A DNA stretch of 64,000 nt from Prauserella alba (GCF_024171735.1 NZ_JAMTCH010000004.1:1-64000); one strand, 5' to 3'; shown: positions 17,844 through 28,800, counted from the first letter of the stretch. Made by a program: numbers and translations. The notes: generated from the sequence alone by a model not told the origin.

Positions 17844-17896
17844 CGCGGCAACGGCGGCGAAACAACAGCAGCGAAGCAACGGCAGCGAGGCGGCGG

Positions 17897-19573
17897 CTAC
17901 GAGGCGGCGGCCTCGTTCGCACCCGCCCACTCGGAGACGACGCCGTCGAACACCGACAGCGGCATCGCACCGCCGCCCAGCACCACGTCGTGGAACCCGC
18001 GGATGTCGAACGCGTCTCCCAGCGCCTCCTCGGCCTTCGCTCGCACTCGCTCGATCTCCAGCCTGCCCACCATGTACGCCAGGGCCTGCCCCGGCCAGTT
18101 GATGTAGCGATCGACCTCCGAGACGATCTCCACTTCCGCCATGGGTGTGTTCTCCAGCAGGTAGTCGATCGCCTGCTGCCTGCTCCAGCCCTTCGCGTGC
18201 AGCCCCGTGTCCACGACGAGCCTGCCCGCGCGCATCGAGTCGTTGCTCAACATGCCGAGCAACGCGACATCACCGGAGTACAGGCCCATCTCGTGCGCCA
18301 GCCGTTCCGCGTACAGGCCCCAGCCCTCGGTGTAGGCGTTGAAGTCGCCGAGCCTGCGCAACAGCGGCAGCTCGGTGAGCCCCAGCGCACGGCTGATCTG
18401 GAAATGGTGGCCCGGAACGGCCTCGTGGAACGCGGTCGCCTCGACGGTGTGCCGGAAGCGTTCCTCGGCCTTGTACGTGTTGGCGAAATACGTGCCGGGA
18501 CGTGACCCGTCGGTCGCGGGCGAGAGGTAGTACGCGGGCGCCGACCCGGGGGCCTCCGCGTCGGGCACCGGCTCCACGACACACGACTCCGACGGGATCG
18601 TGCCGAACCACTCCGGGGTGGCCCGCTCGGCGCGGGCAACGGCCTCCCTGGACGCCTCCAGCAGCTCGTCGCCGTTGTTCCAGCGCAGTTCCTTGTCGGT
18701 GCGCAACCGGCGGAAGATCTCCTGCAGATCTCCGGTCCCGAACACGCGCCCGCCGATCTCGCGGTACTCCTCGGCCAGTTCGCCGATCAGCCGCACTCCC
18801 GTCTCGTGCAACTCGTCGGCGCTGCGATCGGTCGTCGTGTGCACCCTCGCCAGCGAACGGTAGATCGTCTCCCCGCCGGGAACGTGGCACACGCCGGACT
18901 CCTCGTCGGGCCTGCCGCGGGGCAGGATCTCGGTCTCCAGCACGTCACGGTACCGGCGGAACGCGGGCCGGACGCGCTCGGCGAGGACCTGCTCTCGCTC
19001 GGCGGCGAAGTCGGGCGCGTCGGCGGGCGCCTCCTGGCGCAGCAACGGGTCGGCACCCGGGTCGGCGAGATAGCGGTCGATGTGGGCGATCGCGTTGCGC
19101 ACCCCACGGGCCACCGGCCGACGTCCCGCCGCGAGCCCCGTGCGGTGCCGTTCGGCTGCCTCCTCGAGGAAGCCGGGGACGGCGCGGAGGCGGTCGAGCT
19201 GCGCGGCGGCCTGCCCTGCCGTCGTCACGGGCGTCATCGGCAGCAGCATCAGCACACCCGTCGCCGGTGCCTGGAATCCGTCGCTGACACAGAACTCCAC
19301 GGTTTTCGCGTCGAGGCTCTCGAGGCGAGCCTGGGCCGCCGCGATCAGCACGTCCCGCGTCGTCCTGCTCTCACCCGACAGCCGCGCCGGGTCGATCGCC
19401 TTCGCCCGCGCGACGATGTCGGTGAGGGTCCGCCACTGCCGCTGTTCGGCCTCCTCGCCCAGGTCCTCCAACCCCGATCGCTCGGGGTCGATCCCGAGAA
19501 TCGCCGGCATCAGCGGGTTCACGTCGAACATCAGGTCCATGTACTCATCGGCGAGCGCCACGACGTCATCCAT
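17897..19573 (-). CDS. DUF885 family putative zinc carboxypeptidase-like protein
   Basis: A 558-residue protein matching DUF885 over its whole length: EYMDLMFDVNPLMPAILGI at the start, LARVHTTTDRSADELHETG in the middle, and the zinc-peptidase motif HEAVPGHHFQ (HExxxxH-like) followed by YTEGWGLYAERLAHEMG, whose Glu is the likely third ligand. The family resembles gluzincin-type metallopeptidases; peptide substrates are inferred, not known. There is no signal peptide, so it is probably cytoplasmic. The ATG at 19573 is the first plausible start; residues upstream of it look non-coding. It is a single gene. Confidence 0.88.
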   Translation of the reverse strand: MDDVVALADEYMDLMFDVNPLMPAILGIDPERSGLEDLGEEAEQRQWRTLTDIVARAKAIDPARLSGESRTTRDVLIAAAQARLESLDAKTVEFCVSDGFQAPATGVLMLLPMTPVTTAGQAAAQLDRLRAVPGFLEEAAERHRTGLAAGRRPVARGVRNAIAHIDRYLADPGADPLLRQEAPADAPDFAAEREQVLAERVRPAFRRYRDVLETEILPRGRPDEESGVCHVPGGETIYRSLARVHTTTDRSADELHETGVRLIGELAEEYREIGGRVFGTGDLQEIFRRLRTDKELRWNNGDELLEASREAVARAERATPEWFGTIPSESCVVEPVPDAEAPGSAPAYYLSPATDGSRPGTYFANTYKAEERFRHTVEATAFHEAVPGHHFQISRALGLTELPLLRRLGDFNAYTEGWGLYAERLAHEMGLYSGDVALLGMLSNDSMRAGRLVVDTGLHAKGWSRQQAIDYLLENTPMAEVEIVSEVDRYINWPGQALAYMVGRLEIERVRAKAEEALGDAFDIRGFHDVVLGGGAMPLSVFDGVVSEWAGANEAAAS

Positions 19574-19780
19574 GGGCGATGAGGATAACGGCTGTGACGC
19601 GTTCCGGCCGCCCGTTTCGACCGCGGTCTCGTCCGCGTCGGATCGCGGCACCGTCTACGTCCGCGCCGCAGGGCCGTGGGCCCGCCGCAGAGCGCGTCGT
19701 GGACCCGGCACGGCGGCACCTGACCACTGCTCCCGGCTCGGACGTCGTCGGCGCCGGGCTGCGTCCCGGTTCCGGCGGCG

Positions 19781-20707
19781 TCAGGATTCGGCGCGCAGAA
19801 TCTCCAACGCGTGGGCCAGGTCGTCCGGATAATCGCTGGTGAACTCCACCCACCGGCCATCGGCCGGATGGGCGAAACCGAGGGCCCGTGCGTGCAACCA
19901 CTGGCGCGTCACGCCGAGCCGGTGTGCCAGGGCAGGGTCCGCGCCGTAGGTCGCATCGCCGACGCACGGATGCCGCAGAGCGGAGAAGTGCACCCGGATC
20001 TGGTGGGTCCGGCCGGTCTCCAGCTTGACGTCCGCCAGCGATGCGGCGCGGAACGCCTCGATCACCTCGTAGTGCGTCACCGACGGCCGCCCGCCCTGCA
20101 CGACCGCGAACTTGTAGTCCCGGGTCGGATGGCGGTCGATGGGCGCGTCGATCGTGCCGCGCATCGGGTCGGGGTGGCCCTGCACCAGCGCGTGGTAGCG
20201 CTTCTCGACGGTGCGCTCCTTGAACGCACGCTTGAGCACCGTGTAGGCGTGCTCGCTCTTCGCCACGACCATCACGCCGGTCGTGCCGGCGTCGAGACGG
20301 TGCACCACGCCCTGCCGCTCCGCGGCTCCCGACGTGGAGATCCGCAGTCCCGCGGCGGCGAGCCCGCCGATGACGGTCGCGCCCTCCCAGCCGGGACTCG
20401 GATGCACGGCGACACCGACCGGTTTGTCGACCACGACGATGTCGTCGTCCTCGTGCAACACCTTCAGGCCGTCGACCGGCTCGGCCACGACCTGCGGCGG
20501 CTCCTCCGGCTCCGGCAGCGTGACCTCGAGCAGTCCGCCCGCGACCAACCGGTCGGATTTGCCCGCGGGCGCGCCGTCGAGGAGCACGTCCCCCCGCGCG
20601 GCGATCTCGGCCACCACCGTGCGCGACAGGCCGAGCAGCTTGGCCAGCCCCGCGTCGATCCGCATGCCGTCGAGCCCGTCCGGAACGGGCAGCATCCGGG
20701 CGCTCAC
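19781..20707 (-). CDS. rluD: RluA/RluD-family ribosomal RNA pseudouridine synthase
   Basis: Isomerises uridines in rRNA. The 308-residue protein has an N-terminal S4 RNA-binding domain ([31 protein letters not shown]) and a catalytic domain with the signature [15 protein letters not shown], whose Asp is the nucleophile, plus GRTHQIRVH. The start is a GTG overlapping the lspA stop by 4 bp (GTGA), so lspA and this gene are coupled, a common actinobacterial pair. Exact target uridines are not deducible. Confidence 0.92.
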   Translation of the reverse strand: MSARMLPVPDGLDGMRIDAGLAKLLGLSRTVVAEIAARGDVLLDGAPAGKSDRLVAGGLLEVTLPEPEEPPQVVAEPVDGLKVLHEDDDIVVVDKPVGVAVHPSPGWEGATVIGGLAAAGLRISTSGAAERQGVVHRLDAGTTGVMVVAKSEHAYTVLKRAFKERTVEKRYHALVQGHPDPMRGTIDAPIDRHPTRDYKFAVVQGGRPSVTHYEVIEAFRAASLADVKLETGRTHQIRVHFSALRHPCVGDATYGADPALAHRLGVTRQWLHARALGFAHPADGRWVEFTSDYPDDLAHALEILRAES

Positions 20708-21486
20708 GCCTCGTCCTCCGCGTCCTTCCGCGCGGTCGTGGAGGACCGTCGTCCGTCGTCGGCTGATCCGGATGCCGCGGTCTCGGGGGCGGCCTCCGGG
20801 GCGGTCTCGGGCTCCGGAGCAGTCTCGGACGGTGCGTCGGTATCGGTGCCGGACGCCGTCTCCGCGGCTTCGTCGTCGGTCTCGCCCGTGTCGCCGGTGT
20901 TCTTCTTCGGCCCGCGCGTGATCGTGCCGTCGTAGTCCCGGCCGAGGACCGACAACACGACGATCAGCACCGCACCGACGGTGATGGCCGAATCGGCCGC
21001 GTTGAACACCGGGAAGTACCGGCCGTCGGGGCCGAACACGGACAGGAAGTCGACCACGTGGCCCTGCAGCGGCGCAGGGGCCCGGAACACCCGATCGGTC
21101 AGATTGCCCAGCGCACCGGCGAGCACGAGGCCGAGCCCGATCGCCCAGCCCGTCGAACGCAGCTTCCCGGCGAACCAGATGATCACGCCCACGACCGCGA
21201 GCGCGACCAGCGCGAGGATCCACGTTCCCCCGAAGTCCATGCCGAACGCGGCGTAGGGGTTGCGGATGAGCTGCAGGTACACGATCCCACCGAGGATGCG
21301 GACCGGCTCCTCACCCTCCAGCGCGGCGGTCGCGGCGACCTTCGTGACGAGGTCGATCAGGTAGGCGACCACCGCCACGGAGGCGAGCAGCACGACGTAC
21401 CGGGCCGGCCGGCCGCCGTCGCCCGCCCGCTCGCCGGAGGTGGCGGTCTCGGATTCACGCTCGGTGTTCACCGGTCCATTGTCCAC
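20704..21486 (-). CDS. lspA: Lipoprotein signal peptidase LspA with long acidic C-terminal tail
   Basis: Cleaves the signal peptide of prolipoproteins in the cytoplasmic membrane. Four membrane segments are visible between about 28 and 180. The catalytic aspartates lie in GNLTDRVF and VFNAADSAI, and RNPYAAFGM matches the third conserved block. The last 80 or so residues form a low-complexity Asp/Glu/Thr/Ala/Pro tail absent from the enzyme core. Start: the GTG at 21486 or 21471; neither has a clear ribosome site. It is upstream of and coupled to rluD. The MceE lipoprotein encoded in this window would be one substrate. Confidence 0.93.
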   Translation of the reverse strand: MDNGPVNTERESETATSGERAGDGGRPARYVVLLASVAVVAYLIDLVTKVAATAALEGEEPVRILGGIVYLQLIRNPYAAFGMDFGGTWILALVALAVVGVIIWFAGKLRSTGWAIGLGLVLAGALGNLTDRVFRAPAPLQGHVVDFLSVFGPDGRYFPVFNAADSAITVGAVLIVVLSVLGRDYDGTITRGPKKNTGDTGETDDEAAETASGTDTDAPSETAPEPETAPEAAPETAASGSADDGRRSSTTARKDAEDEA

Positions 21487-21513
21487 CCCGGCCGCCCCGG
21501 CCCTCGCCGGTGG

Positions 21514-22992
21514 TCAGTCGCCGGACTCGCCCTTCCACGCGGCCAGCGGGCCCGCCCGGTCGACGGCGCGGATCCGCCGTTCGGCACGGCTGCGCGCCTC
21601 ACTGGTGGTGACGACGAGCAACCGGTCCCCCGATTTCAGCCGCGTCCCCGCGCCGGGGGTGAAACTCGCGCCGTCACGCACGACCAGGCTCACGCCCGCA
21701 CCGGTGGGCAGGCGCAGCTCCCGCAGGTAGACGCCGTGCAACCGGGAATCCGCCCGGATCGCGACCTGCAGCAACACGGCGCCGAGCTCGTCCAGCGGCG
21801 CCGCGTCGACGTCGAGCTCCTCCGGCTGGCCCGTGCGGGCCAGCCCCAGCAACCGCGAGACCGGCCCGAGCAGCGCGCCCTGCAGCAGCGTGAAGCTGAT
21901 GACGATCACGAAAACGGCGTCGAGCAGTCCCTGCGCACCGGGTAGTCCTTCGGCGAGCGGGATCGTCGCCAGCACGATCGGCACGGCACCCCGCAGCCCC
22001 GCCCAGGACAGGAACAGCTGTTCGCGCCACGGCAACCGGAACGGCAGCATCGACACCAGCACCGACACCGGGCGGGCGAACAGCAGGACGACCGCGCCGG
22101 CGACGAGGCCGGGCACGATGCCGTCGACCAGCCGTTCCGGCGAGGCGAACAGGCCGAGCAGCACGAACAGTCCGATCTGCGACAGCCAGCCGAGGCCCTC
22201 GGCGAACGACAGCGTGTCGCCGCGGTGCGGGAGCCGTGCGTTGCCGAGCACCAGCCCGGCCAAATAGGTCGCGAGCAGCCCGGACGCCTGGCCGAGCTGT
22301 CCCGCCGAGTAGGCGACCACGCACACCGCGACGGTCGCGAGCGGGTACAGGCCGGTCGCCGGTAGCGCGATCCGCCGGAGCGCCTGCGCGCCGAGCCAGC
22401 CCAGGGCCAGTCCGATACCGGCGCCAGCGCCCAGCTGGTACAGCACGACCAGCGGCAGCGTCCACTGCACGTCGGCACCGCTCGCCAGCAACACCACGGC
22501 GATGTAGGCGGGCGCGTCGTTGAGACCGGACTCGAGTTCCAACGTGCCCGACAGCCGCCGGTTGATCCCCGACCCGCGCAGCATGGAGAACACGGCCGCC
22601 GCATCGGTACTGGCCAGCACCGCTCCCCACAGGAACGCCAGCTGCCAGTCGAGGTCGAGCAGCCAGTGCAGCGCCGCTCCCGTGACGAGGATCGTCACCA
22701 CGATGGCCATTGTGGACAGCGCGATCCCGGGTCCGAGTGCGCCCCGCACCGACTCCCACCTGGTCGTCAGCCCGCCTTCGGCCAGGATCATCACGAGCGC
22801 GGCGAGCCCGAGACTCTGGGTGAGGTCGGGGTTGTCGAACTCGATGCCGAGGCCCGCTTCACCCAGCAGTACGCCGATACCGAGGTAGATCAGCAGCGAC
22901 GGCAGCCCGAGCCGGATCGAGAAGCGAACCGCGAACACCGACGCGAGCAGGACGATGGCCCCCGAGCCGAGAATGACCGGAAGCTCGTTCAT
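21514..22992 (-). CDS. NhaP2-type potassium (sodium)/proton antiporter with TrkA-C domain
   Basis: A 492-residue membrane antiporter of the CPA1 type. About 12 membrane helices span residues 1-390, with conserved polar motifs in STDAAAVFSMLRG and in ESGLNDAPAYIAV (the Asn-Asp pair used in ion exchange). A cytosolic TrkA-C domain follows (about 410-480, LRELRLPTGAGVSLVVRDG), which usually binds nucleotides or ions and gates transport. This layout is closest to K+/H+ antiporters such as NhaP2/CvrA. It may help ion balance in a salt-adapted cell. The ATG is at 22992; it is a lone gene 28 bp before lspA on the same strand. Confidence 0.88.
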   Translation of the reverse strand: MNELPVILGSGAIVLLASVFAVRFSIRLGLPSLLIYLGIGVLLGEAGLGIEFDNPDLTQSLGLAALVMILAEGGLTTRWESVRGALGPGIALSTMAIVVTILVTGAALHWLLDLDWQLAFLWGAVLASTDAAAVFSMLRGSGINRRLSGTLELESGLNDAPAYIAVVLLASGADVQWTLPLVVLYQLGAGAGIGLALGWLGAQALRRIALPATGLYPLATVAVCVVAYSAGQLGQASGLLATYLAGLVLGNARLPHRGDTLSFAEGLGWLSQIGLFVLLGLFASPERLVDGIVPGLVAGAVVLLFARPVSVLVSMLPFRLPWREQLFLSWAGLRGAVPIVLATIPLAEGLPGAQGLLDAVFVIVISFTLLQGALLGPVSRLLGLARTGQPEELDVDAAPLDELGAVLLQVAIRADSRLHGVYLRELRLPTGAGVSLVVRDGASFTPGAGTRLKSGDRLLVVTTSEARSRAERRIRAVDRAGPLAAWKGESGD

Positions 22993-23200
22993 TGCCGCAC
23001 GTCCCTCGCTCTCGCCGCCGGCGCCGTCACCCCCGCGACTCCGCCCTCCGGCCGGGTCTCACCCGCGCCGCGGTCGTTTCATGGAGATACGGTATCGGGC
23101 CGCGCCGGGGCCGCGTCGGCACAGCCACCACTGCGGACGTGACGGCTGCCGCACCGGCGGTGACGGTCCGGCCACGCACGGGTGACGAGCCGGCGTCGCC

Positions 23201-23860
23201 TCAGTCGAGGCGATAGCCCATGCCCCGCACCGTCACGATGCGGTCCTGGCCGATCTTGCGGCGCAGCGTGCGCACGTAGACGTCGACGACGTTGGAGCCG
23301 GGGTCGAAGTCGTAGCCCCACACGTGCGAGAGCATCTGTTCGCGGGACAGCACCTGGCGCGGATGCCGCAGGAACAGTTCGAGCAGAGAGAACTCGCGCG
23401 CCGTGAGGTCGACGACCCCGCCGGGAGTCTCGGCCCTGCGGGTGCGCAGGTCGAGCGACAGCTCACCGTGCCGGAGGACGGTGACCTCGGGCGCCCGGTC
23501 GGAAGAGCGCAGCCGCAACCGCACGCGCGCCAGCAGTTCCTCGAACCGGAACGGCTTGGTCATGTAGTCGTCGGCGCCGCCTTCGAGGCCCGCGACCGTG
23601 TCGTGCACCGTGTCGCGGGCGGTCAGGATGATCACCGGGATGTGGACGTGGGCCCGCCGCATCGCCTGCAGCACCGCGAAACCGTCGCGTTTGGGCAGTC
23701 CCAGGTCGAGGACGACGAGGTCGAACTCGCCGGCCACCACCTGCGCGAGCGCCGTGTCGCCGTCGTCGACGACCGAGGTGGTGAAGCCGTTGGACCGCAA
23801 TCCCTTCTCGATGAACGCTGCGATCTTCGCCTCGTCCTCGGCGATCAGGATGCGGCTCAT
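23201..23860 (-). CDS. OmpR/PhoB-family response regulator
   Basis: A 219-residue regulator: receiver domain (1-118) with acidic pocket EDE at 8-10, phospho-acceptor Asp in VVLDLGLPKRDG, Thr in ILTARD and Lys in TKPF, then a winged-helix DNA-binding domain (LTAREFSLLELFLRHPRQVLS, VDVYVRTLRRKI). It overlaps the sensor kinase start-to-stop by 4 bp, in the order regulator then kinase in transcription after the acidic protein and kinase. The target genes are unknown; the flanking acidic membrane protein is a candidate. Confidence 0.93.
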   Translation of the reverse strand: MSRILIAEDEAKIAAFIEKGLRSNGFTTSVVDDGDTALAQVVAGEFDLVVLDLGLPKRDGFAVLQAMRRAHVHIPVIILTARDTVHDTVAGLEGGADDYMTKPFRFEELLARVRLRLRSSDRAPEVTVLRHGELSLDLRTRRAETPGGVVDLTAREFSLLELFLRHPRQVLSREQMLSHVWGYDFDPGSNVVDVYVRTLRRKIGQDRIVTVRGMGYRLD

Positions 23861-25377
23861 CGGTCTCCTCCCTGTCGTGGCAACTCGAATCCGAACGTCG
23901 CACCCTGCCCCGGTGTCGACATCACCCGCACCTGCCCGTGGTGCGCATCGGCGATCGCCTTCACGATCGCCAGGCCGAGACCGGCCCCCGTGCCGTCGCG
24001 CGCACCGGCGCCGCCACGCACGAACCGGTCGAAGATCCGCTGTTCGTCCCCGGGGGCCAATCCGGGGCCGGTGTCGCTCACCCAGAACGAGACCGTCTCC
24101 ACGGTGACCGCCGAGCCGATGCGGATCACCGCCCCTTCGGTGGTGTGGCCCGCCGCGTTCTGCGCCAGCTGCACCACCGCCTGGGTGATGCGCTGCGCGT
24201 CGACGCGGGCATCGCCCTCCCCGACCGCCTCGAGCGTCCAGGACCGCGGTGCGATCGCGCGCACCTTCGCGTCGATGTCGCTCGTCAGCTCGGGAACCGA
24301 TGTCCATGCCGGGTGCACGAAGTCCGGCTGCTCTGCCTTGGCCAGCAACAGCAGGTCGTCCACGATCCGTGCCATGCGGTCGAGTTCGTCGGTGCACAGG
24401 CGCACGACCTCCGCGCGTTCGGCCGGATCGTCACCCATGAGTTCGAGGTGCCCGCGCACGATCGTGATCGGCGTGCGCAGCTCGTGGCCCGCGTCGTCGA
24501 GGAACTGCCTGCGTGTGTCGAACGCCCCCTCCAGCCGGTCGAGCATCGCGTTGAACTGCTCGGCCAGCGCCGCGACGTCGTCCCGGCCCTCGACCCGGAT
24601 CCGCCGCGTCAGGTCGGCCTCGGTGAGCCGGCCCGCCGCCTTCCGCACCGTGTTGACCGGGGCGAGGATCTGCCCCGCCACCAGCCACGACACCCCGGCC
24701 GCCAGCACGAGCGCCACCGCGCTGACGATGATCAGGGTGCGGACCGTCGCGCCGGCCTCGGCCCTGACCTCGTCGACGAAGTACCCGCTGACGAACCACG
24801 CGTCGGCCTCGCTGCCTCCCTGGCGCGGCAGCACGTCGACACGCAGCCAGCGCAACGTGCCGGCGGGTGTCTCCGCCGTGCCCGTGACGTCCCCGCGCGA
24901 GACGATGTCGCGCAGCACCGCGTCCGACAACCGCACGTCGCGGAACGTCTCGTCGGCCTGCCGGATCGCCTCGAGCCCGCCCGCTGCGTTCCGGATACCC
25001 AGCATGATCTCGGCGTCGTCCGGATACTGGCTGCTCAGGTGGCGGTAGAACAGGTCGGCGGGGTCGGTCACGGGCTCGCCGGTCGCCGGGTCCAGGCCCG
25101 CTTCGGCGAACCGCCGGAACTCCTCGGCGTCCTGGGCCAGGGCCGCGTTGACCCGGTCGTCGATCGCGCGGTACTCGAATTCGACGACCAGCAGGACGAC
25201 CGACGCGAGACCTGCCGCCATGACGGCTGCGAGCCAGCCGGTGATCTGCAGCCGGGCCGGGATGCGCGTCCCCCGCCTGCGTCCGGGTACGGGCCTTCCC
25301 CGGCCCCCAGCCGAGGCGGACGCTGCCCCGTCCGTATCGGAGGCGGCGAGTTCCTGCGTGGTGAACACGTCAGGCAT
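23857..25377 (-). CDS. Membrane sensor histidine kinase
   Basis: The 506-residue kinase has a basic cytosolic N-terminus (about 1-40), membrane helix 1 at about 43-66, an extracytoplasmic sensor domain of about 150 residues, helix 2 at about 222-245, HAMP, a HisKA domain with the phospho-acceptor in DAGHELRTP, and an HATPase domain with N box VVQLAQNAAGHT, G1 DTGPGLAPG and GTGAGLGLAI. It is translationally coupled to the response regulator. The sensor domain (AEEFRRFAEAGLDPATGEPV, DLFYRHLSSQYP) is not a family I recognise as ligand-specific. Confidence 0.93.
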   Translation of the reverse strand: MPDVFTTQELAASDTDGAASASAGGRGRPVPGRRRGTRIPARLQITGWLAAVMAAGLASVVLLVVEFEYRAIDDRVNAALAQDAEEFRRFAEAGLDPATGEPVTDPADLFYRHLSSQYPDDAEIMLGIRNAAGGLEAIRQADETFRDVRLSDAVLRDIVSRGDVTGTAETPAGTLRWLRVDVLPRQGGSEADAWFVSGYFVDEVRAEAGATVRTLIIVSAVALVLAAGVSWLVAGQILAPVNTVRKAAGRLTEADLTRRIRVEGRDDVAALAEQFNAMLDRLEGAFDTRRQFLDDAGHELRTPITIVRGHLELMGDDPAERAEVVRLCTDELDRMARIVDDLLLLAKAEQPDFVHPAWTSVPELTSDIDAKVRAIAPRSWTLEAVGEGDARVDAQRITQAVVQLAQNAAGHTTEGAVIRIGSAVTVETVSFWVSDTGPGLAPGDEQRIFDRFVRGGAGARDGTGAGLGLAIVKAIADAHHGQVRVMSTPGQGATFGFELPRQGGDR

Positions 25378-25415
25378 CGGGCACCGCGTCTGCCGGTCCG
25401 TGCGGGCCCCGCCCG

Positions 25416-25799
25416 TCAGTCTTCTTCACCGTCGTCATCGCCCCCACCGCCGTCGTCATCGCCTCCGGCGTCGTCATCGTCATCGTCGTCTACCGGTGGC
25501 GGTGGCGGGACCACATCGCGAGTCGGCTCCGGCCGGGGATGCGACGGCGGTCGTTCCGGCCCGTCGGGACCGGTGCCGTTCCCGTCCGTCGTGGTGGACG
25601 GCGGCGACGCCGAGTCGCCGGACGGGAGCGACGGCAGTTCACTGCGTGATCCGTCGGCTCCGCCGATACGGACCACCGGACTCTCGTTGACCGGCGCGTC
25701 GGACCCGCGCAGCAGCAACGTCACGACCACCGCGGCCACCGGCAGCGCCAGGACGGCCACGAGCGCCAGCGCCCTCGGTGTCGGTTTCATGGCCTCCAC
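25416..25799 (-). CDS. Small membrane-anchored Pro/Asp-rich exported protein
   Basis: A 127-residue protein with one N-terminal membrane helix (about 11-30, LALVAVLALPVAAVVVTLLL) and an exported low-complexity part rich in Pro, Ser and Gly, ending in an Asp-rich tail (DDDDDDDAGGDDDGGGG). The acidic tail could bind calcium or other cations. It lies 38 bp before the sensor kinase gene, so it may feed the sensor or be a target. The GTG at 25799 follows GGGGGA; the ATG at 25790 is nearly as good. Confidence 0.7.
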   Translation of the reverse strand: MEAMKPTPRALALVAVLALPVAAVVVTLLLRGSDAPVNESPVVRIGGADGSRSELPSLPSGDSASPPSTTTDGNGTGPDGPERPPSHPRPEPTRDVVPPPPPVDDDDDDDAGGDDDGGGGDDDGEED

Positions 25800-25818
25800 T
25801 CTCCCCCGATACGGCGAA

Positions 25819-25868
25819 GCCCGGATGAGCCGAAGATGAAGACGTCTTCATCTTCGGCTCATCCGGGC
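25819..25868. terminator. 50-bp perfect palindrome, probable bidirectional terminator
   Basis: Every base from 25819 to 25843 pairs with 25844 to 25868, giving 25-bp arms with no loop and no mismatch, centred on GAC|GTC. It lies between the ileS stop (25893) and the start of the acidic protein gene (25799), both on the minus strand, so the most likely job is ending the ileS transcript. There is no long U-run. Palindromes this long are usually unstable, so it may be under selection or recent. Confidence 0.75.
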
Positions 25869-25892
25869 CTGCTCTCCGAGCGGACGCGAACC

Positions 25893-28800
25893 TCAACCCG
25901 CGTTCGGGCGCACGGCGACGGTCACCTTGTCACCGTCGCCGACCGCACCGGCGTAACCGTCGGTGACCGTCGCGTAGTCCACCTCCGTGGCCAGCGTCTC
26001 CGACGCCACGAACTCCTGGTGCACCCGCACCGCCGCCACGACCGCGTCCGGCGCGTCGATCGTCAGCGCGATGCGGTCGGCCACGTCGAGGCCCGCATCG
26101 CGCCGGGCCTGCTGCACCACGCGCACCAGGTCACGCGCCATCCCCTCGGCGGCCAGCTCGGTCGTCACGTCGGTGTCGAGCAGCACGAGCCCCGACCCCT
26201 GCGGCAGCTCACCGGCGACGCCCTCACCCGACGCGACCAGCTTGCGCTCGTACTCGCCCTCGACCAGTTCGATCCCGGCCGCGACGACCGCTCCCTCGGC
26301 CGTGGTGGACCAGTCGCCCGCCTTCACCGCCTTGATCACGGTCTGCACGTCCTTGCCCAGCCGCGGTCCCGCCGCACGCGCGTTGACCGCGACCTCGAAC
26401 GATCCGTGCGCCGCGACCTCGGTGGTCAGCTCGACCGACTTGACGTTCACCTCGTCGGCGACGATGTCGGCGAACGGCCGCAGCAGCTCGGCGTCGTCGG
26501 CGGCCACGAGCAGGGACGCCAGCGGCAGGCGGACCCGGAGCTTGTGCGCCTTCCGCAGCGACAGCGCCGCGGAACACACCTGCCGCACCCGGTCCATCGC
26601 CGTGACGAGGTCGGCATCGGCGGGCAGCGACTCCGCGTCCGGCCAGTCGGCCAGGTGCACCGAGCGGCCACCGGTCAGCCCACGCCACACGGCTTCCGTC
26701 GTCATCGGCAGCAGCGGCGCCGCCACCCGGCACACCGTCTCGAGCACCGTGTGCAGCGTGTCGACCGCGGCCTTCTCGCCCGCCCAGAACCGGTCGCGCG
26801 ACCGGCGCACGTACCAGTTGGTCAGCACCTCGAGGTAGTCCCGCAGTGCCGCACACGCACCGGCGATGTCGTAACCGTCCATTGCGGACTGTGTGTCGGC
26901 GACGAGCTCGCGGGTCTTGGCGAGGATGTACCGGTCGAGCACGTGATCGGAGTCGGTGCGGAACTCGCCGTCGACGCCTTCGGCGTTCGCGTACAGCGCG
27001 AGGAAGTAGTACGAGTTCCACAGCGGCAGAACCGCCTGGCGCACCGCGTCGCGGATGCCCTTCTCCGTGACGACGAGGTTGCCGCCGCGCAGGATGGGGC
27101 TCGCCATCAGGTACCAGCGCATCGCGTCGGAACCGTCCCGGTCGAACACCTCGTTGACGTCCGGGTAGTTCCGCAGCGACTTCGACATCTTCTGCCCGTC
27201 GGAGCCGAGCACGATGCCGTGCGACACACACGTCCGGAACGCCGGCCGGTCGAACAGCGCGGTCGCCAGCACGTGCAGGGTGTAGAACCAGCCGCGGGTC
27301 TGGCCGATGTACTCGACGATGAAATCGCCCGGGTAGTGGTCCTCGAACCACTCGGTGTTCTCGAACGGGTAGTGCACCTGGGCGTACGGCATGGACCCCG
27401 AGTCGAACCACACGTCCAGCACGTCCGGCACGCGGCGCATCGTCGAAGCGCCCGTGGGATCGTCAGGGTTCGGCCGGGTGAGTTCGTCGATGTAGGGCCG
27501 GTGCAGGTCGATGGGCCGCACCCCGAAGTCGCGTTCCAGCTCGTCGAGCGAACCGTAGACGTCGACCCGCGGATGGTTCGGGTCGTCGGAGGTCCACACC
27601 GGGATCGGCGTGCCCCAGTAGCGGTTGCGTGAGATCGACCAGTCGCGGGCGTTCTCCAGCCACTTGCCGAACTGGCCGTCCTTGATGTGCTCCGGATACC
27701 AGGTGATCTGCTGGTTCAGCTCGACCATCCGGTCCTTGAACTCGGTCACGGCCACGAACCACGACGACACGGCGCGGTAGATGAGCGGGTTCCGGCACCG
27801 CCAGCAGTGCGGATAGCTGTGCTCGTACGTCTCGTGCCGCAGCAGGATCGCACCCTGCTGCGCGGCCGAGCCGGTGCCGTTCTTCAGGTCGCGGATGATG
27901 TTCGGGTTGGCCTCGAACACCTGCTGACCCTCGTAGTCCGGCACCTGCGCGTCGAACCGGCCCTTGGCGTCGACCGGTGTCGCGGGCACGATGCCCGCGG
28001 CGTCGGTCACGACCTTGTCCTCGTCACCGTACGCAGGGGCGATGTGCACGATGCCCGTGCCGTCGTCGGTGGTGACGTAGTCGGCCGACAGCACCCGGTG
28101 GGCGTTCTCCCTGCCGACGAAGTACGGGAACGGCGGGGCGTAGCGAGTGCCCAGCAGGTCGGCTCCCCGGTACCTCGCGACGACCGCCGGCTGTTCGCCG
28201 AACTCCTTCGCGTAGGCGCCGACGCGGGCTTCGGCGAGCACGAATCGCCGGCCGTCGGCGTCGGCGACCTGGACGTAGTCGACGTCCGGATGCACGGCCG
28301 TGGCCAGGTTGGACGGCACCGTCCACGGCGTGGTGGTCCAGATGAGCAGGTACGCGCCGTCCAGCTCGCTGTCGTTTCCCTCGACGCGATAACCGATGGT
28401 CACCGCCGGGTCCTGCCGCGACTGGTAGACGTCGTCGTCCATCCGCAACTCGTGGTTGGACAACGGCGTCTCGTCCCGCCAGCAGTACGGCAGCACCCGG
28501 TAACCCTCGTAGACCAGGCCCTTGTCCCACAGCCGCTTGAACGCCCAGATCACCGATTCCATGTAGGTGGCGTCGAGCGTCTTGTAGTCGTTGTCGAAGT
28601 CGACCCACCGCGCCTGCCGGGTGACGTAGTCCTGCCACTCGGCGGTGTAGCGCAGCACCGACTCGCGGCACGCCCGGTTGAACTCGGCGATGCCCATCTC
28701 GTCGATCTGCGACTTGTCGGTGATGCCGAGCTGCTTCTCCGCCTCCAGCTCTGCGGGCAGGCCGTGGGTGTCCCAGCCGAACCGGCGCTCGACCCGCTTG

